Origin: SHZI01 sp041396045
GTDB taxonomy: Bacteria; Pseudomonadota; Gammaproteobacteria; Steroidobacterales; GCA-2729495
Reading direction: 5' to 3'
DNA: 45,217 nucleotides
Assembly: GCA_041396045.1 (NCBI GenBank)
Contig: JAWKZI010000020.1
Location: 1 to 45,217, forward strand
Positions within the stretch are counted from its first letter, which is position 1. Every line of letters begins with the position of its first letter. The notes under the pieces were generated by a model that saw only the letters and a program-made list of their open reading frames with translations, was not told the origin of the DNA and made no database searches. Both the position numbers and the translations under genes were made by a program. This document shows, piece after piece, positions 25,724 through 34,588 of this stretch.

Positions 25724-25815
25724 GTCCCGGTGGCAACCCCGCTGTCATCAGGACCCATTCCCGAAGACCGGTGGCTTTCCGTCCCCGCCTCTCGACGGGT
25801 TTGGCTTTTACGGGC
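25724..25815 (-). promoter_or_regulatory. Class I cyclic-di-GMP riboswitch (GEMM-I)
   Basis: Read on the minus strand, the core elements appear in order with the right spacing. GCCAAACC is at 25805-25798. A 6-bp stem closed by a GAGA (GNRA) tetraloop follows. GGACGGAAAGCC, the tetraloop-receptor side, is at 25784-25773, directly followed by ACCGG. A variable P3 arm comes next, then GACAGCGGGGTTGCC (25746-25732), and the closing CGGG pairs with CCCG at the 5' side. The Vibrio cholerae Vc2 aptamer carries GGGCAAACC, GAAA, GGACGCAAAGCC and AGCGGGGUUACC at the same places. The guanine matching Vc2 G20 is kept, which favours c-di-GMP over cGAMP. The next base and its partner in the GNAAAG segment appear swapped (C with G instead of G with C), which is consistent with covariation. 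It sits about 155 nt upstream of the secreted Kelch/lyase frame. Confidence 0.9.
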
Positions 25816-25859
25816 CGTAGATTACGGTTGTGTATCCCGCTTGCCAACAACAACTGCAA

Positions 25860-25890
25860 TATTTACGAGCGAAGTCCGCTTTTATGTCAA
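25860..25890 (-). promoter_or_regulatory. Probable sigma-70 promoter of the riboswitch transcript
   Basis: A perfect TTGACA (minus strand, 25890-25885) is followed after 19 bp by TAAATA (25865-25860); a GTAAAT at 18 bp is the alternative. The start point would lie near 25853, about 38 nt upstream of the aptamer. The -10 match is weak (3 of 6). Confidence 0.45.
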
Positions 25891-25925
25891 CCTTGAATGG
25901 ATTCTGAATAATAAGCACTTGCGGA

Positions 25926-25954
25926 AACCGGCCGGCAGATGATTGATGCCGGTT
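25926..25954. repeat. Inverted repeat AACCGGC…GCCGGTT upstream of the riboswitch promoter
   Basis: A 7-bp perfect inverted repeat with a 15-base spacer, 36 bp upstream of the TTGACA. Apart from the promoter, riboswitch and hairpins listed here, the gene-free stretch 25570-26112 shows nothing else. It could be an operator or part of a termination region. Confidence 0.4.
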
Positions 25955-26039
25955 GTATCTTTATATCCACCACGGACTGGAACGTACGGTGTGATCACCG
26001 TTACCAGTTAGGCAATTAGCCGATAAAGCTAAAGCGACC

Positions 26040-26061
26040 TGTCGGTAGCGTGATGCCGACA
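26040..26061 (-). terminator. Possible terminator hairpin downstream of the GT gene
   Basis: TGTCGG(T/C)A…TGCCGACA forms an 8-bp stem (one G-U pair) with a 6-base loop, 52 nt after the stop of the minus-strand glycosyltransferase. Downstream sequence is only modestly T-rich (GGTCGCTTTAGCTTTATC), so intrinsic termination would be weak. Confidence 0.4.
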
Positions 26062-26112
26062 TTTAGGGCGCTGTGCTATGCGGACCAGGGAAAATTTCCA
26101 GCGAAGCACTAT

Positions 26113-27105
26113 CTACGCGTTGTCAGTGGGTTCGCTGATTTGCGCAACCTTGCGCAACTGGCGACTGACTAGGTTCCACCGCTCAAGCTTGTACTTTTTG
26201 AGCTGAGCAGCACCGTCGGCGTAGTGGTCGGGATCCCGATAAAAGGCCTCGACTGCTTCCCGAAGGCCATCCACCGACAGGGCGGCATGGACCGCACCTG
26301 TCCGAAATTCCTGCCTCAAGAACGGGTGGTCAGAAGTAATCACGGGGCGCCCGAGGTAGATGGCCTCATAGGCACCCCGTTGCATTGTGTTGTCTCTGGT
26401 GGTCATCGTCATAACGGCATCCGATGCCATCAAAAGACCAATATATTTCGCGCGAGGGATGAAGCCGGTAGCAGTGACATTTGCGGGTATGGAGGCAATG
26501 AGTCCGGGCGGCGCATCGGCCGTATTCCCGGTGATGTAGAAGTGGACATCGGGCAGCAATCTGGCTGCCTCGACTAGTAGTTCGACTGGTTCATCATGGG
26601 CAAAGGTTGAGACCAGCGTAAGCTTCTTTCCCGGTACCGTTGGAAATTCCTGCGGATCCTTGAATCGGATTGGTACGTCGGGAACGATCATTGCCGTCGC
26701 ACCCCAGGCATGTACTAGTGCCTCGAGCTCCGTATTTGTAACAAGCGTGGCGCGGGCACGCTTCGAAAAAAACCGGTGGATAAATGGCAGTTTCTTCCAT
26801 CTCGTGTGCAGGAAAGAAGCTGAATGTGCATCAATCACGAAAGATGCCGGAGTAACCAGGCAATAAAGCCAGACCGGTAGGCAAGCAAACGGCGGCGGGG
26901 TCATGACGAACACCGTATTGGGCCGCTCCCGCCATAATAGTTTCAGCGTCTTCAGCGTTTGCGAAAGATATTTGAACAGAATTGTTCCGTAACGGCTTCC
27001 CCAACGCGGGGAATAAATCATATGCGACGTACCGCCAAGCTGACGGGCGATGTTATCGCTGCGGCTGCAGTCCTCGGCCCACGATATGAACAGCAAACCC
27101 GACAT
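26113..27105 (-). CDS. Glycosyltransferase, GT4/GT-B type
   Basis: 330 residues, intact. The N terminus is unusual for GT4 (M-S-G-L-L-F-I-S-W-A-E-D-C-S-R-S-D), but the fold is clear: V-F-V-M-T-P-P-P-F, V-I-D-A-H-S-A, T-L-V-S-T-F-A-H-D-E-P, F-Y-I-T-G-N-T, and a C-terminal A-Y-E-A-I-Y-L-G-R-P-V-I-T-S acceptor of the nucleotide sugar, in which the first Glu of the usual E-x7-E is replaced by T/M residues (N-T-M-Q-R-G-A-Y-E). A short hydrophobic patch (A-C-L-P-V-W-L-Y-C-L-V) suggests membrane association. The ATG at 27105 directly follows the decarboxylase stop (27106-27108) with no gap, so it is the third gene of the ligase-decarboxylase-GT set. Confidence 0.85.
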   Translation of the reverse strand: MSGLLFISWAEDCSRSDNIARQLGGTSHMIYSPRWGSRYGTILFKYLSQTLKTLKLLWRERPNTVFVMTPPPFACLPVWLYCLVTPASFVIDAHSASFLHTRWKKLPFIHRFFSKRARATLVTNTELEALVHAWGATAMIVPDVPIRFKDPQEFPTVPGKKLTLVSTFAHDEPVELLVEAARLLPDVHFYITGNTADAPPGLIASIPANVTATGFIPRAKYIGLLMASDAVMTMTTRDNTMQRGAYEAIYLGRPVITSDHPFLRQEFRTGAVHAALSVDGLREAVEAFYRDPDHYADGAAQLKKYKLERWNLVSRQLRKVAQISEPTDNA

Positions 27106-28345
27106 TTAAACCAGAATCTCCACCAATCCTGGCTGGCTCAAAAAATTGATCGGGCTGGCGGTAGCGCCGTAGGCGCCTGACTGAAACACGGCCACAAGAT
27201 CGCCAGGTTCTGCCCGGCCCATCTCCATGCGGTGGGCAAGCAGGTCCAGCGGCGTGCACAAGGGGCCAACTACCGAGACCACCTCGCGCGGTTCGCCGCG
27301 CACCCGGGTCCCGACCAGTACCGGGTAGTTCTTGCGCAGCACCTGGCCGAAGTTGCCGGAGGCAGCCAGGTGGTGATGCAGGCCGCCGTCGGTCACCAGG
27401 AAGACCTGACCCCGGGAAATCTTGCGATCGATCACCTGGCAGACGTACAGGCCGGCTTCGCCGACGATGTAGCGGCCAAGCTCGATGACGATGGTCGACG
27501 ACGGATAGGTGCGGGCCAGCCGCGCCTGGGCGGCGCCCAGAGCGGCGGTCACCGGGCTAAGATCGACTGGCTTGTCGCCCGGAAAATAGGGAATACCGAA
27601 GCCGCCACCCAGATTGATGAAGCGCGGGGGGCGAGGCGCATGTTGGGCAAGCTGCAGGGCAAGTTCCAGGCTCTTGGTCTCGGCGTCGGCGATGGCATGA
27701 CCATCGAGATTCTGTGACCCGCTGAAAATATGAAAGCCCTCGAAGTCGACCGGCAATTCGCCCAGGCGGCGCAATACGTCCGGTACCTGCTCGGCATCGA
27801 TGCCGAACTGTTTGGGGCCGCCGGACATGCGCATGCCGGAAGCTTTCAGTTCGAAGTCGGGGTTGATGCGGATGGCGACCTTGGGTCGCTGCCCGCTGGC
27901 GGCGCCGATCGCGGCCAGCCGCTCCAGTTCGTTTGGCGATTCCACATTCACGACGATGCCGGCGTCCAGGGCCGCCTTGAGTTCGACGTCGCGTTTGCCG
28001 GGGCCGGCAAAGCTGATCAGCTCCGGTTTTGTGCCGCTCGTCATGGCCACGGCCAGTTCCCGCGCGGAGGCAACGTCCAGGCCGTCCACCTGGGGCGCGA
28101 TATGGCGCACGACTTCCGGGAGCGGGTTGGCCTTCATCGCATAGTGCAGATGAATGCCGTCCGGCAGAATGCTTTTAAGGTGCTGCAGCCGGGTGTCGAT
28201 CAGTCGCTTTGAATAGACATAGAAGGGGGGTTTGACCGGCACGTTCAGCAAGCTCCCGGAGCGTGTGGCCATCGACGGTGAGTTGATCGTCGCGCACGCC
28301 ATAACCTTCGATGGTGGTGTGCAGGGGTAGCGGAGTCTCGCTCAT
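27106..28345 (-). CDS. PLP-dependent decarboxylase, exosortase A-associated (TIGR03099-like), one-base frameshift in a G6 tract
   Basis: Fold-type III PLP enzyme of the diaminopimelate/ornithine decarboxylase family. The start ATG 28345 overlaps the acyl-CoA ligase stop as ATGA and gives M-S-E-T-P-L-P-L-H-T-T-I-E-G-Y-G-V-R-D-D. The frame breaks at a run of six G (28225-28230, minus-strand C6), where five would give the expected Q-T-P-F-Y-V-Y-S-K. The remainder is continuous: L-H-Y-A-M-K-A-N-P (PLP lysine), F-S-G-S-Q-N-L, L-G-G-G-F-G-I-P-Y, G-P-L-C-T-P-L-D (catalytic Cys of this family) and Q-S-G-A-Y-G-A-T-A-S. It would decarboxylate an amino acid, possibly one activated by the adjacent ligase. 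The homopolymer position strongly suggests a sequencing error. Confidence 0.9.
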
Positions 28346-30057
28346 GGCACGATTCTGCTTTCAAGCTCGGTACGCAGCGCGACCCGGTCATATTTGCCAT
28401 TGGGATTGCGGGGCAGGGCGCTGCGCCAGTGTATGTGCGTGGGCACCATGTACAGGGGCATGTTTTCCTTGCAGTACTTCAACAGCGCCTCGGTCGGCTC
28501 GTCGGTTGTGGTGCCGGCCGACACAACCAGCACTGCGATACAGTGACCAAGCCGTGCATCCGGCATCCCCAGGGCCACAACTTCACTGACAAGGCCGCTG
28601 GCCAGCACCAGATCTTCCACCTCGGTGGGGCTGATCCGGTAACCGGAAGTCTTGATCATCTCGTCGCGACGACCCCGAAAGTACAGAAAGCCGTCTGAAT
28701 CCCGGACCACCGTATCGCCGGACCACACGGCTAACTCCGCCTGGCCACCCTGGGTGATGCCGCCGGGAATTGGTTTGAAGCGTTTGGCAGTAAGGTCCGG
28801 CGCATTCCAGTAGCCCAGCGACACCAGGGCGCCACGGTGTACCAGCTCCCCTGGCTCATCGGCTTCACACACCGACCCATCCGGCCGCAGCACCAGAATC
28901 TCCGCGTTGGGAATGGCTTTGCCAATGGAATCCGGGCGGCGATCCACTTCGGCGGGTGGCAGGTACGTCGAACGGAAGGCTTCGGTCAAGCCGTACATGA
29001 GGTAGGGCGCCGCTGTTGGCATTGCCTGACGAAGCCGGCCCAGCACAGTGCGTGGCATCACGCCGCCGGTGGTCGCAAAGTAACGCATGCTGCCGCCGGC
29101 ATTATCTGCCCAGTCGAGATCGGCGAGCTGGGCCCAAAGCGGTGGAACGCCGGTAATGCCCGTGATCCCGAGTCGGGCCACGGTCCGGATGACGTCTTTG
29201 GGTAACAGATAATCGAGCAGCGTGACTTCCGCACCGGATACGAACCCGGTAGTGAGCTGACTGAAGCCGGCATCGAAGCTCAGTGGCAACACCGACAGGA
29301 TGCGGTCTTCCGGATGGTTGCCGATGTAGCTCGCCACGCTCACGGCGCCCGCCACGATGTTCCGGTGTGACAGCATCACCCCCTTGGGGAGTCCCGTGCT
29401 GCCGGAGGTGTAGAAGATGGCCGCGAGATCGCCGTCGATACGACGGTGGAATGGCATAGGCGGGTCATCGGCAGTTCTGGCAGTCGCAACAAGCTCCTGC
29501 CAGGTCAACACACGGATGCCGTTCGGCACATTGGCTGGTCGACTGTCGGTGAGCACGACATACTTCAGGTCTGGCAGTGATTCAGTTGCCGACCGGGCAC
29601 CAGAGTCAAACAGTTCCTGCAAGCCGGTCAGGCGCCCGCTTGATGTGACCAGGATGTGCGCGCCGCTGTCGCGCAGTATATGGCCGACCTGTGGTGCCTT
29701 GAGAACCGGGTTGACTGGCACAAACACGCCGCCTGCCAGGGCAGTACCGAAGAACGTTGCCACCGTTTCCACGGTCTTGGGCAGATAGACAGCCACACGG
29801 TCACGGGCACCAAGTCCAAGGCCCAGCAACCCGGTCGCAGTTGCAGTGACCAGGTCGGCCAGTTCGTGGTAACTAAGCACGGTATGCCCGGCCCGGATGG
29901 CCGAGCGTGTACCCTGCCGGGCGGCACTGGCGAAAATCAGGTCCTGCACCAGCGTTGGCGCTATGGAAATTGTCGGCAATGTGTCGCCGGACGTGGCTGT
30001 TATGCACCCGTCATGTGAGACTTTGGAATCTGAAACTGTGGAATGTGGTTGTGGCAT
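28342..30057 (-). CDS. Acyl-CoA ligase (AMP-forming), exosortase A-associated (TIGR03098-like)
   Basis: Up to 571 residues from ATG 30057; homology begins near residue 36 (L-V-Q-D-L-I-F-A-S-A-A-R-Q), so a start about 30 codons in (TTG near 29979) is possible. ANL-superfamily motifs: Y-T-S-G-S-T-G-L-P-K-G-V (A3 P-loop), L-M-Y-G-L-T-E-A (A5), S-G-D-T-V-V-R-D (A7), G-R-R-D-E-M-I-K-T-S-G-Y-R-I-S (A8) and N-P-N-G-K-Y-D-R with the catalytic Lys (A10). It adenylates a carboxylate, then loads it onto CoA or, as the locus suggests, the ACP at 7821. It is the first gene of a minus-strand set with the decarboxylase (ATGA overlap) and diverges from prsT across 131 bp. Confidence 0.92.
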   Translation of the reverse strand: MPQPHSTVSDSKVSHDGCITATSGDTLPTISIAPTLVQDLIFASAARQGTRSAIRAGHTVLSYHELADLVTATATGLLGLGLGARDRVAVYLPKTVETVATFFGTALAGGVFVPVNPVLKAPQVGHILRDSGAHILVTSSGRLTGLQELFDSGARSATESLPDLKYVVLTDSRPANVPNGIRVLTWQELVATARTADDPPMPFHRRIDGDLAAIFYTSGSTGLPKGVMLSHRNIVAGAVSVASYIGNHPEDRILSVLPLSFDAGFSQLTTGFVSGAEVTLLDYLLPKDVIRTVARLGITGITGVPPLWAQLADLDWADNAGGSMRYFATTGGVMPRTVLGRLRQAMPTAAPYLMYGLTEAFRSTYLPPAEVDRRPDSIGKAIPNAEILVLRPDGSVCEADEPGELVHRGALVSLGYWNAPDLTAKRFKPIPGGITQGGQAELAVWSGDTVVRDSDGFLYFRGRRDEMIKTSGYRISPTEVEDLVLASGLVSEVVALGMPDARLGHCIAVLVVSAGTTTDEPTEALLKYCKENMPLYMVPTHIHWRSALPRNPNGKYDRVALRTELESRIVP

Positions 30058-30188
30058 GGCGGTGGGTCGGATTGATACTGATTCGCAGCGACAATCCTAA
30101 CAGTCTCGATGGCATTGGGCTGTGTACTGCGTTGAATTGTGAGCCATGCACGGCGCCTGGTGGGCCCGTGCTGCAGAGTGAGTTGTTG

Positions 30189-32993
30189 ATGTATCCAAAT
30201 GTGATTCTTCGTTCCCTGAGCTTCGTGGCGCTGCTGGTGGTCGTAGGCTGTAGCTCCTTGCTCACGGGGTGTATCCAGAAATCGCCCGAAACCCTGCTGA
30301 CGGAAGCCCGGGACTATGCCGCCAGGGATGACTACCGGACGGCGGCGATCCAGCTACGGACGCTGCTGAAGCACGATCCCGACAATGCTGAGGGGGTACT
30401 GATGCTGGCGAATGTCGCGCTGGCAGGTAACAACCCGGCCCTTGCCGAACGCAATTTCCGGCGTGCAGCCAGTCTGGGCGTGGACCCGGCGCGGACCTGG
30501 GACGGCCATTTGCAGGCCTTGCTGGAACTGGGCCGCTACCAGGACGCCCTCGATGCAACGCAGACCGCGGATGGAACCCGTACATTTGCCAGCGCCGGCG
30601 ATAACGCCCGCCAGTTCCTGCTGATCGCCCGGGCACAGATCGGCCTTCAGCGGCTTGATGCGGCCGAGGCAGCCCTCCGTCAATCCCTGGCCGTTCAGCC
30701 GACTGCTGCGGCACACGTGGAGCTGGCTCGTGTTCTGGGCGCTACCAATCGCCAGTCCGAGGCAGATACCGAGCTGGCTGCCGCCCTCAAGCTTGAACCC
30801 GACGACCCGGAAGCGCTGTTGATGGAAGGTTTGCGTGTGCTGGCCGGGGGCGACCGGAAGCGTGCCGAACCCCTGCTTGATCAGGCGCTGGAGCGCGGTC
30901 GAGCGGAGAAGCAGACCGCCGTACAGGCCATGGCGCTGGGCACGCTGGCCGAGCTTGATCTGGCAGCCAGGAACTTTGATGCGGCCGGCAAGCGTGCCGA
31001 CGAGCTGGCCGGGGTGGTGGGTAACCAGCCCGATGTTCGTTACCTGCGGGCGCGCGTAGCGCTGGAGCAGAAGGATCTGGAGCGTGCCAAGGCAGAGCTG
31101 CAGGAAATTCTGGCCACCAGCAAGAACTACACGCCAGCTCAGCGGCTGCTGGGCGCCATCTATACCCTGGAGAACCAGTTCGATCTGGCGGAGATGTACT
31201 TGCGTCCGGTGCTGGCGGCCAACCCCGATGACCTGTTCGCCCGGCGCTTGCTGGCAACGGTGCACCTGGCCCGTAACCGGCCTGCAGAAGCCTTGCCCCT
31301 GCTCGACAACGTAACGGCGCCGGACGCCGAGTCGCGCGAGTCGTTGCTGGCAATGCAGGGTCAGGCGAGCCTGCAACTCGGTGATGTGGCGCGGGCGATC
31401 TCGATTTTCCAGGAAGGATCCAGGGCCTATCCCAAAAATCCTCTATTTGAGCTGGGCCTGGGCCTCACACTGCTCGCCGAAGGTCGTACCGACGACGCTG
31501 CCGACCTGCTGCGTCAGGCGCGAGGCGCTGAAGCCGATGCGACGCGCGCGACTTTCCTGACGATTATCGCCATGCAAAAGGGCCGCACAGACGAGGCACT
31601 GGCCTCGGCTCGCTCGGTTGTACAGAAGTTTCCTGACCAGGCCTGGTCGTACAACCTGCTGGGCTCTGTGTTGATGGCAACGGGGCAGTTCGCCGAAGCG
31701 CATACCGCCATCGACAAGGCGGTGGACCTCGATCCCAAGGACAGTGCCGCTCTGGCCAATCTGGCTCGCGTCGAGGAGCTGATGGGCAACCCGGCCGCAT
31801 CGGCGGCTGCCTGGCAGCGCATTCTCGACAAGGACCCGACCAATGCCGATGCCGCCTTCTGGCTGGCCCGCCTGCAACTGGATCAGGGCGATGTGCCAAA
31901 GGCCCTGAAGATTCTCGAACCGTTCCAGAAGAACTCCAGTCGGGCACGCTTGCTGGTTGGTTCAATCCTGCTCGATCGCGGCGCCACCGAAGACGTGCGG
32001 AAGCTGGCCAGTCAGGTGACTCGTGACGAACCTGACAACGCCGAAGGCTGGAATTTGCTGGGTCTGGCCGACATGGTTAGCGGCGCGACACGCGATGCGA
32101 TTGTGAAGTTCAACAAAGCGGTTGAGTTGCGGCCAACTGGCGTGTTGTACCGGGTAAATCTGGCGCGAGCGTATCTGATTGATGGCGACGACAAGGCGGC
32201 AACCGAGGCGCTGGCTGCCGCTCGCAAGCTGAATCCGGACCTCTTGCAGCTTCGCAGCCTGGAATTTCTGCGCGAGATGCGGCGGGACAGGATTCCTGAA
32301 GCACGGCGGATCCTGGACGGCATCAAGGCAGACAAGCTCGGCGATGAAACTCTTTATGACGCCATGGATGCTGAATTGCTGCTGGCAGAAAACAAGCCAG
32401 CCGAGGCGGCCGACTTGTATCAGGCAGCCTACCTGAAGCGTCCTAACCTCGACCTGGCCGTGAAAGCCTGGAGTGCGCGCAAGCAGGCCACAGGAACCGG
32501 CGATGCAACCGCTTTGGTTGATTGGCTGAAGCGCAATCCCGACGATCCGCGGGCTGCCCGGGCGCTGGGCGATGCGTACCTTGGCGACAACAAAACGGCA
32601 GAGGCTGAAGCCAGCTACGAGAAGGTACTGAAGCTGATACCTGATGATCTGCAGACTCTGAACAATCTTGCCTGGCTGGCCCAGGAGCGTGGCGATAAAC
32701 GCGCGCTCAAGCTTGGGGATCGCGCGGTAAAGCTGGCGCCTGATTCAGCACCTGTGCTGGACACCGCCGGCTGGGCACATCTGCAGTTGGGGGACCCTCA
32801 ACAGGGCATGAGCCTGATTCGTCGGGCGGCCGATAGAGAACCGACCGATCCCGACATCCAGTACCATCTGGCTGTGGCGCTGCTGAAGACCGGGCAACCT
32901 GCCGAGGGCAAACGCGTGCTGACGGCTCTGTTGAACAAGTCCCAGGCCTTTGCCAGCCGGGCCGCCGCCGAGCAGATGCTGTCGGCAATGTAG
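30189..32993 (+). CDS. prsT: PEP-CTERM system TPR-repeat lipoprotein PrsT (TIGR02917-like)
   Basis: 934 residues from ATG 30189 (the open frame extends upstream but has no coding character). A lipoprotein signal peptide carries the lipobox L-L-T-G-C-I-Q at about residues 24-30; an earlier V-V-G-C is a weaker alternative. The rest is almost entirely tetratricopeptide repeats with the A-x-x-x-Y/L-x-x-A-L pattern (for example A-L-A-N-L-A-R-V-E-E-L-M-G-N-P, D-A-A-F-W-L-A-R-L-Q-L-D-Q-G-D), about twenty or more units. In exosortase-A genomes PrsT lies near xrtA and is thought to help polymer assembly in the periplasm. Here it precedes xrtA by 15 bp and is probably co-transcribed. Intact. Confidence 0.93.
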   Translation: MYPNVILRSLSFVALLVVVGCSSLLTGCIQKSPETLLTEARDYAARDDYRTAAIQLRTLLKHDPDNAEGVLMLANVALAGNNPALAERNFRRAASLGVDPARTWDGHLQALLELGRYQDALDATQTADGTRTFASAGDNARQFLLIARAQIGLQRLDAAEAALRQSLAVQPTAAAHVELARVLGATNRQSEADTELAAALKLEPDDPEALLMEGLRVLAGGDRKRAEPLLDQALERGRAEKQTAVQAMALGTLAELDLAARNFDAAGKRADELAGVVGNQPDVRYLRARVALEQKDLERAKAELQEILATSKNYTPAQRLLGAIYTLENQFDLAEMYLRPVLAANPDDLFARRLLATVHLARNRPAEALPLLDNVTAPDAESRESLLAMQGQASLQLGDVARAISIFQEGSRAYPKNPLFELGLGLTLLAEGRTDDAADLLRQARGAEADATRATFLTIIAMQKGRTDEALASARSVVQKFPDQAWSYNLLGSVLMATGQFAEAHTAIDKAVDLDPKDSAALANLARVEELMGNPAASAAAWQRILDKDPTNADAAFWLARLQLDQGDVPKALKILEPFQKNSSRARLLVGSILLDRGATEDVRKLASQVTRDEPDNAEGWNLLGLADMVSGATRDAIVKFNKAVELRPTGVLYRVNLARAYLIDGDDKAATEALAAARKLNPDLLQLRSLEFLREMRRDRIPEARRILDGIKADKLGDETLYDAMDAELLLAENKPAEAADLYQAAYLKRPNLDLAVKAWSARKQATGTGDATALVDWLKRNPDDPRAARALGDAYLGDNKTAEAEASYEKVLKLIPDDLQTLNNLAWLAQERGDKRALKLGDRAVKLAPDSAPVLDTAGWAHLQLGDPQQGMSLIRRAADREPTDPDIQYHLAVALLKTGQPAEGKRVLTALLNKSQAFASRAAAEQMLSAM

Positions 32994-33008
32994 TGGGGTG
33001 ATCCAGCC

Positions 33009-34588
33009 GTGACTGCTCATGCGTCGGTACCTGTTTCGCCAGCCGCGCGGAGGCTGACGATATCCTCAGGCTGGCTGCTGGCACTGGTCGTGGTGCTTGC
33101 CATCGTCTTTCTGCTCCGCGACAGCTTTCTCGGCATGCTTTACCAGTGGCGTTCGTCATCCACCTTCAGTTATGGATTTCTGATCGTGCCGATCAGCCTG
33201 TTCCTGCTTTGGCGCGAACGATCGCGGCTGATTGGTGTTTCTCCTGGAGCCGAGTTGGCTAGCCGTCACGCTGATGGTGCCAGCCGGGGTGCTCTGGGTA
33301 CTGGGAGAAGTACTGGAGATCAATCTGGTTCACCACTTCGCGGCGGTGATGCTGCTGATTCTCGCAGTTTGGGCCGTGCTGGGCGCACGGATTGTGCGCA
33401 TCATCTGGTTTCCGCTCGCCTATCTGTTGCTGATGGTGCCGTTCGGCGAGTTTCTGGTGCCAACCCTGATGCGCTGGACGGCGGACTTTGCGGTTGTGGC
33501 AGTTGCGGCCACGGGTGTGCCGGTTTTCCAGGAAGGCTTTGTGTTCAGCCTGCCAAGTGGCGATTTCGAGGTCATCAAGGCCTGCAGCGGCATCCGCTTT
33601 CTGATGGCCACCGTGGCAGCCGGCATTGTGTTTGCGTGGGTGGCTTATCGCTCATGGACAAAGCGGTCTTTTGTTTCTCGCTGCTTGCCTGATCGTCCCG
33701 GTGGTGGGCAACCTGGTGCGTGCCTGGCTGGTCGTGATGATGGTCCACTTGAGTGACGGCCGGCTCGCCGGCGACCACGTGACTTACGGCACATTATTTT
33801 ACGCGGCCATTCTGCTGGCGTTGTTCCTGGTCGGTGCGCGCTATGCGGATGCACCGGTCAAGCCTGATTCGCCTTCACCGTCGTTAACTGCACCGCGCCT
33901 GACGGCTCTGCCCGGCGTCGCTTTGGCCGGCAGCGCTCTGGCCAGCGTCCTGCTGGTATTGGCGACAAGCGCAGCACCCGCGGCGCTTCATAGCCGCATG
34001 GCAGGCGCTGGATACGCTGGCTTGCCGCCGTTCCCATTGTCGCCAGATGGTTATGTGGGTCCAAGTGAGGCTGCGCGCGACCGGCAGCCCAGCCTGCGCG
34101 GCCCCGCCGGCGAACATAAAGCCCGCTATCAGGGCGGTAGTGGTACCCGCCCGGTTGATGTCTATGTGGCAATTTTCGATCCGGCGCGGCATACCGGTGA
34201 ACTCACGGAGTCCGACAATCGGGTATTCGACCAGCGGATCTGGCGGCAGGTTGCCGGTCAGTCCCGCAGCGGCCTGGATGAAGCGGTGCTGCGTCCGGCA
34301 CTGGGCGCACCGCTACCCGATGGCGTGTCGAGGTTTGTCTGGTCGTGGTACGTCGTGAACGGCGAAGCGACCAACAGCCGGCTGCAAGCCAAGCTTCTGG
34401 AACTCAAGGGTATGCTTTCCGGCCGTCAGGCACAGCAGGCACTAATCGCCTTCAGTACAACGTTCGAATCCTCGGTTAACGAGGAACATTCTGCCCGTGC
34501 CCGGCGCGATCTCATGCAATTTGGCCGGACCTACTGTGCAGCGGCTCCACTGCCGTGCCCGGCGTTGCTAGGCAATCAGCCGCAGTAA
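33009..34588 (+). CDS. xrtA: Exosortase A fused to an EpsI domain, two frameshifts
   Basis: Membrane cysteine transpeptidase/protease that processes PEP-CTERM-type sorting signals. GTG 33009 opens the N-terminal helices (L-L-A-L-V-V-V-L-A-I-V-F-L-L-R-D, then Y-Q-W-R-S-S-S-T-F-S-Y-G-F-L-I-V-P). After a shift near 33235 the next frame holds the catalytic cysteine (V-I-K-A-C-S-G-I-R-F-L). After a second shift near 33660, where one T would need removal, it holds the arginine (V-V-G-N-L-V-R-A-W) and histidine (D-H-V-T-Y-G-T-L-F-Y). All three catalytic residues are therefore present if frame is restored. The C-terminal ~200 residues form the EpsI domain, fused as is usual for exosortase A. Its end overlaps the convergent GT gene by 21 bp. 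Confidence 0.9.

Noticed and set aside
30354..31376. 340-codon minus-strand open frame inside prsT
   Set aside because: GC-rich antisense shadow of the TPR gene, with no recognisable domain.
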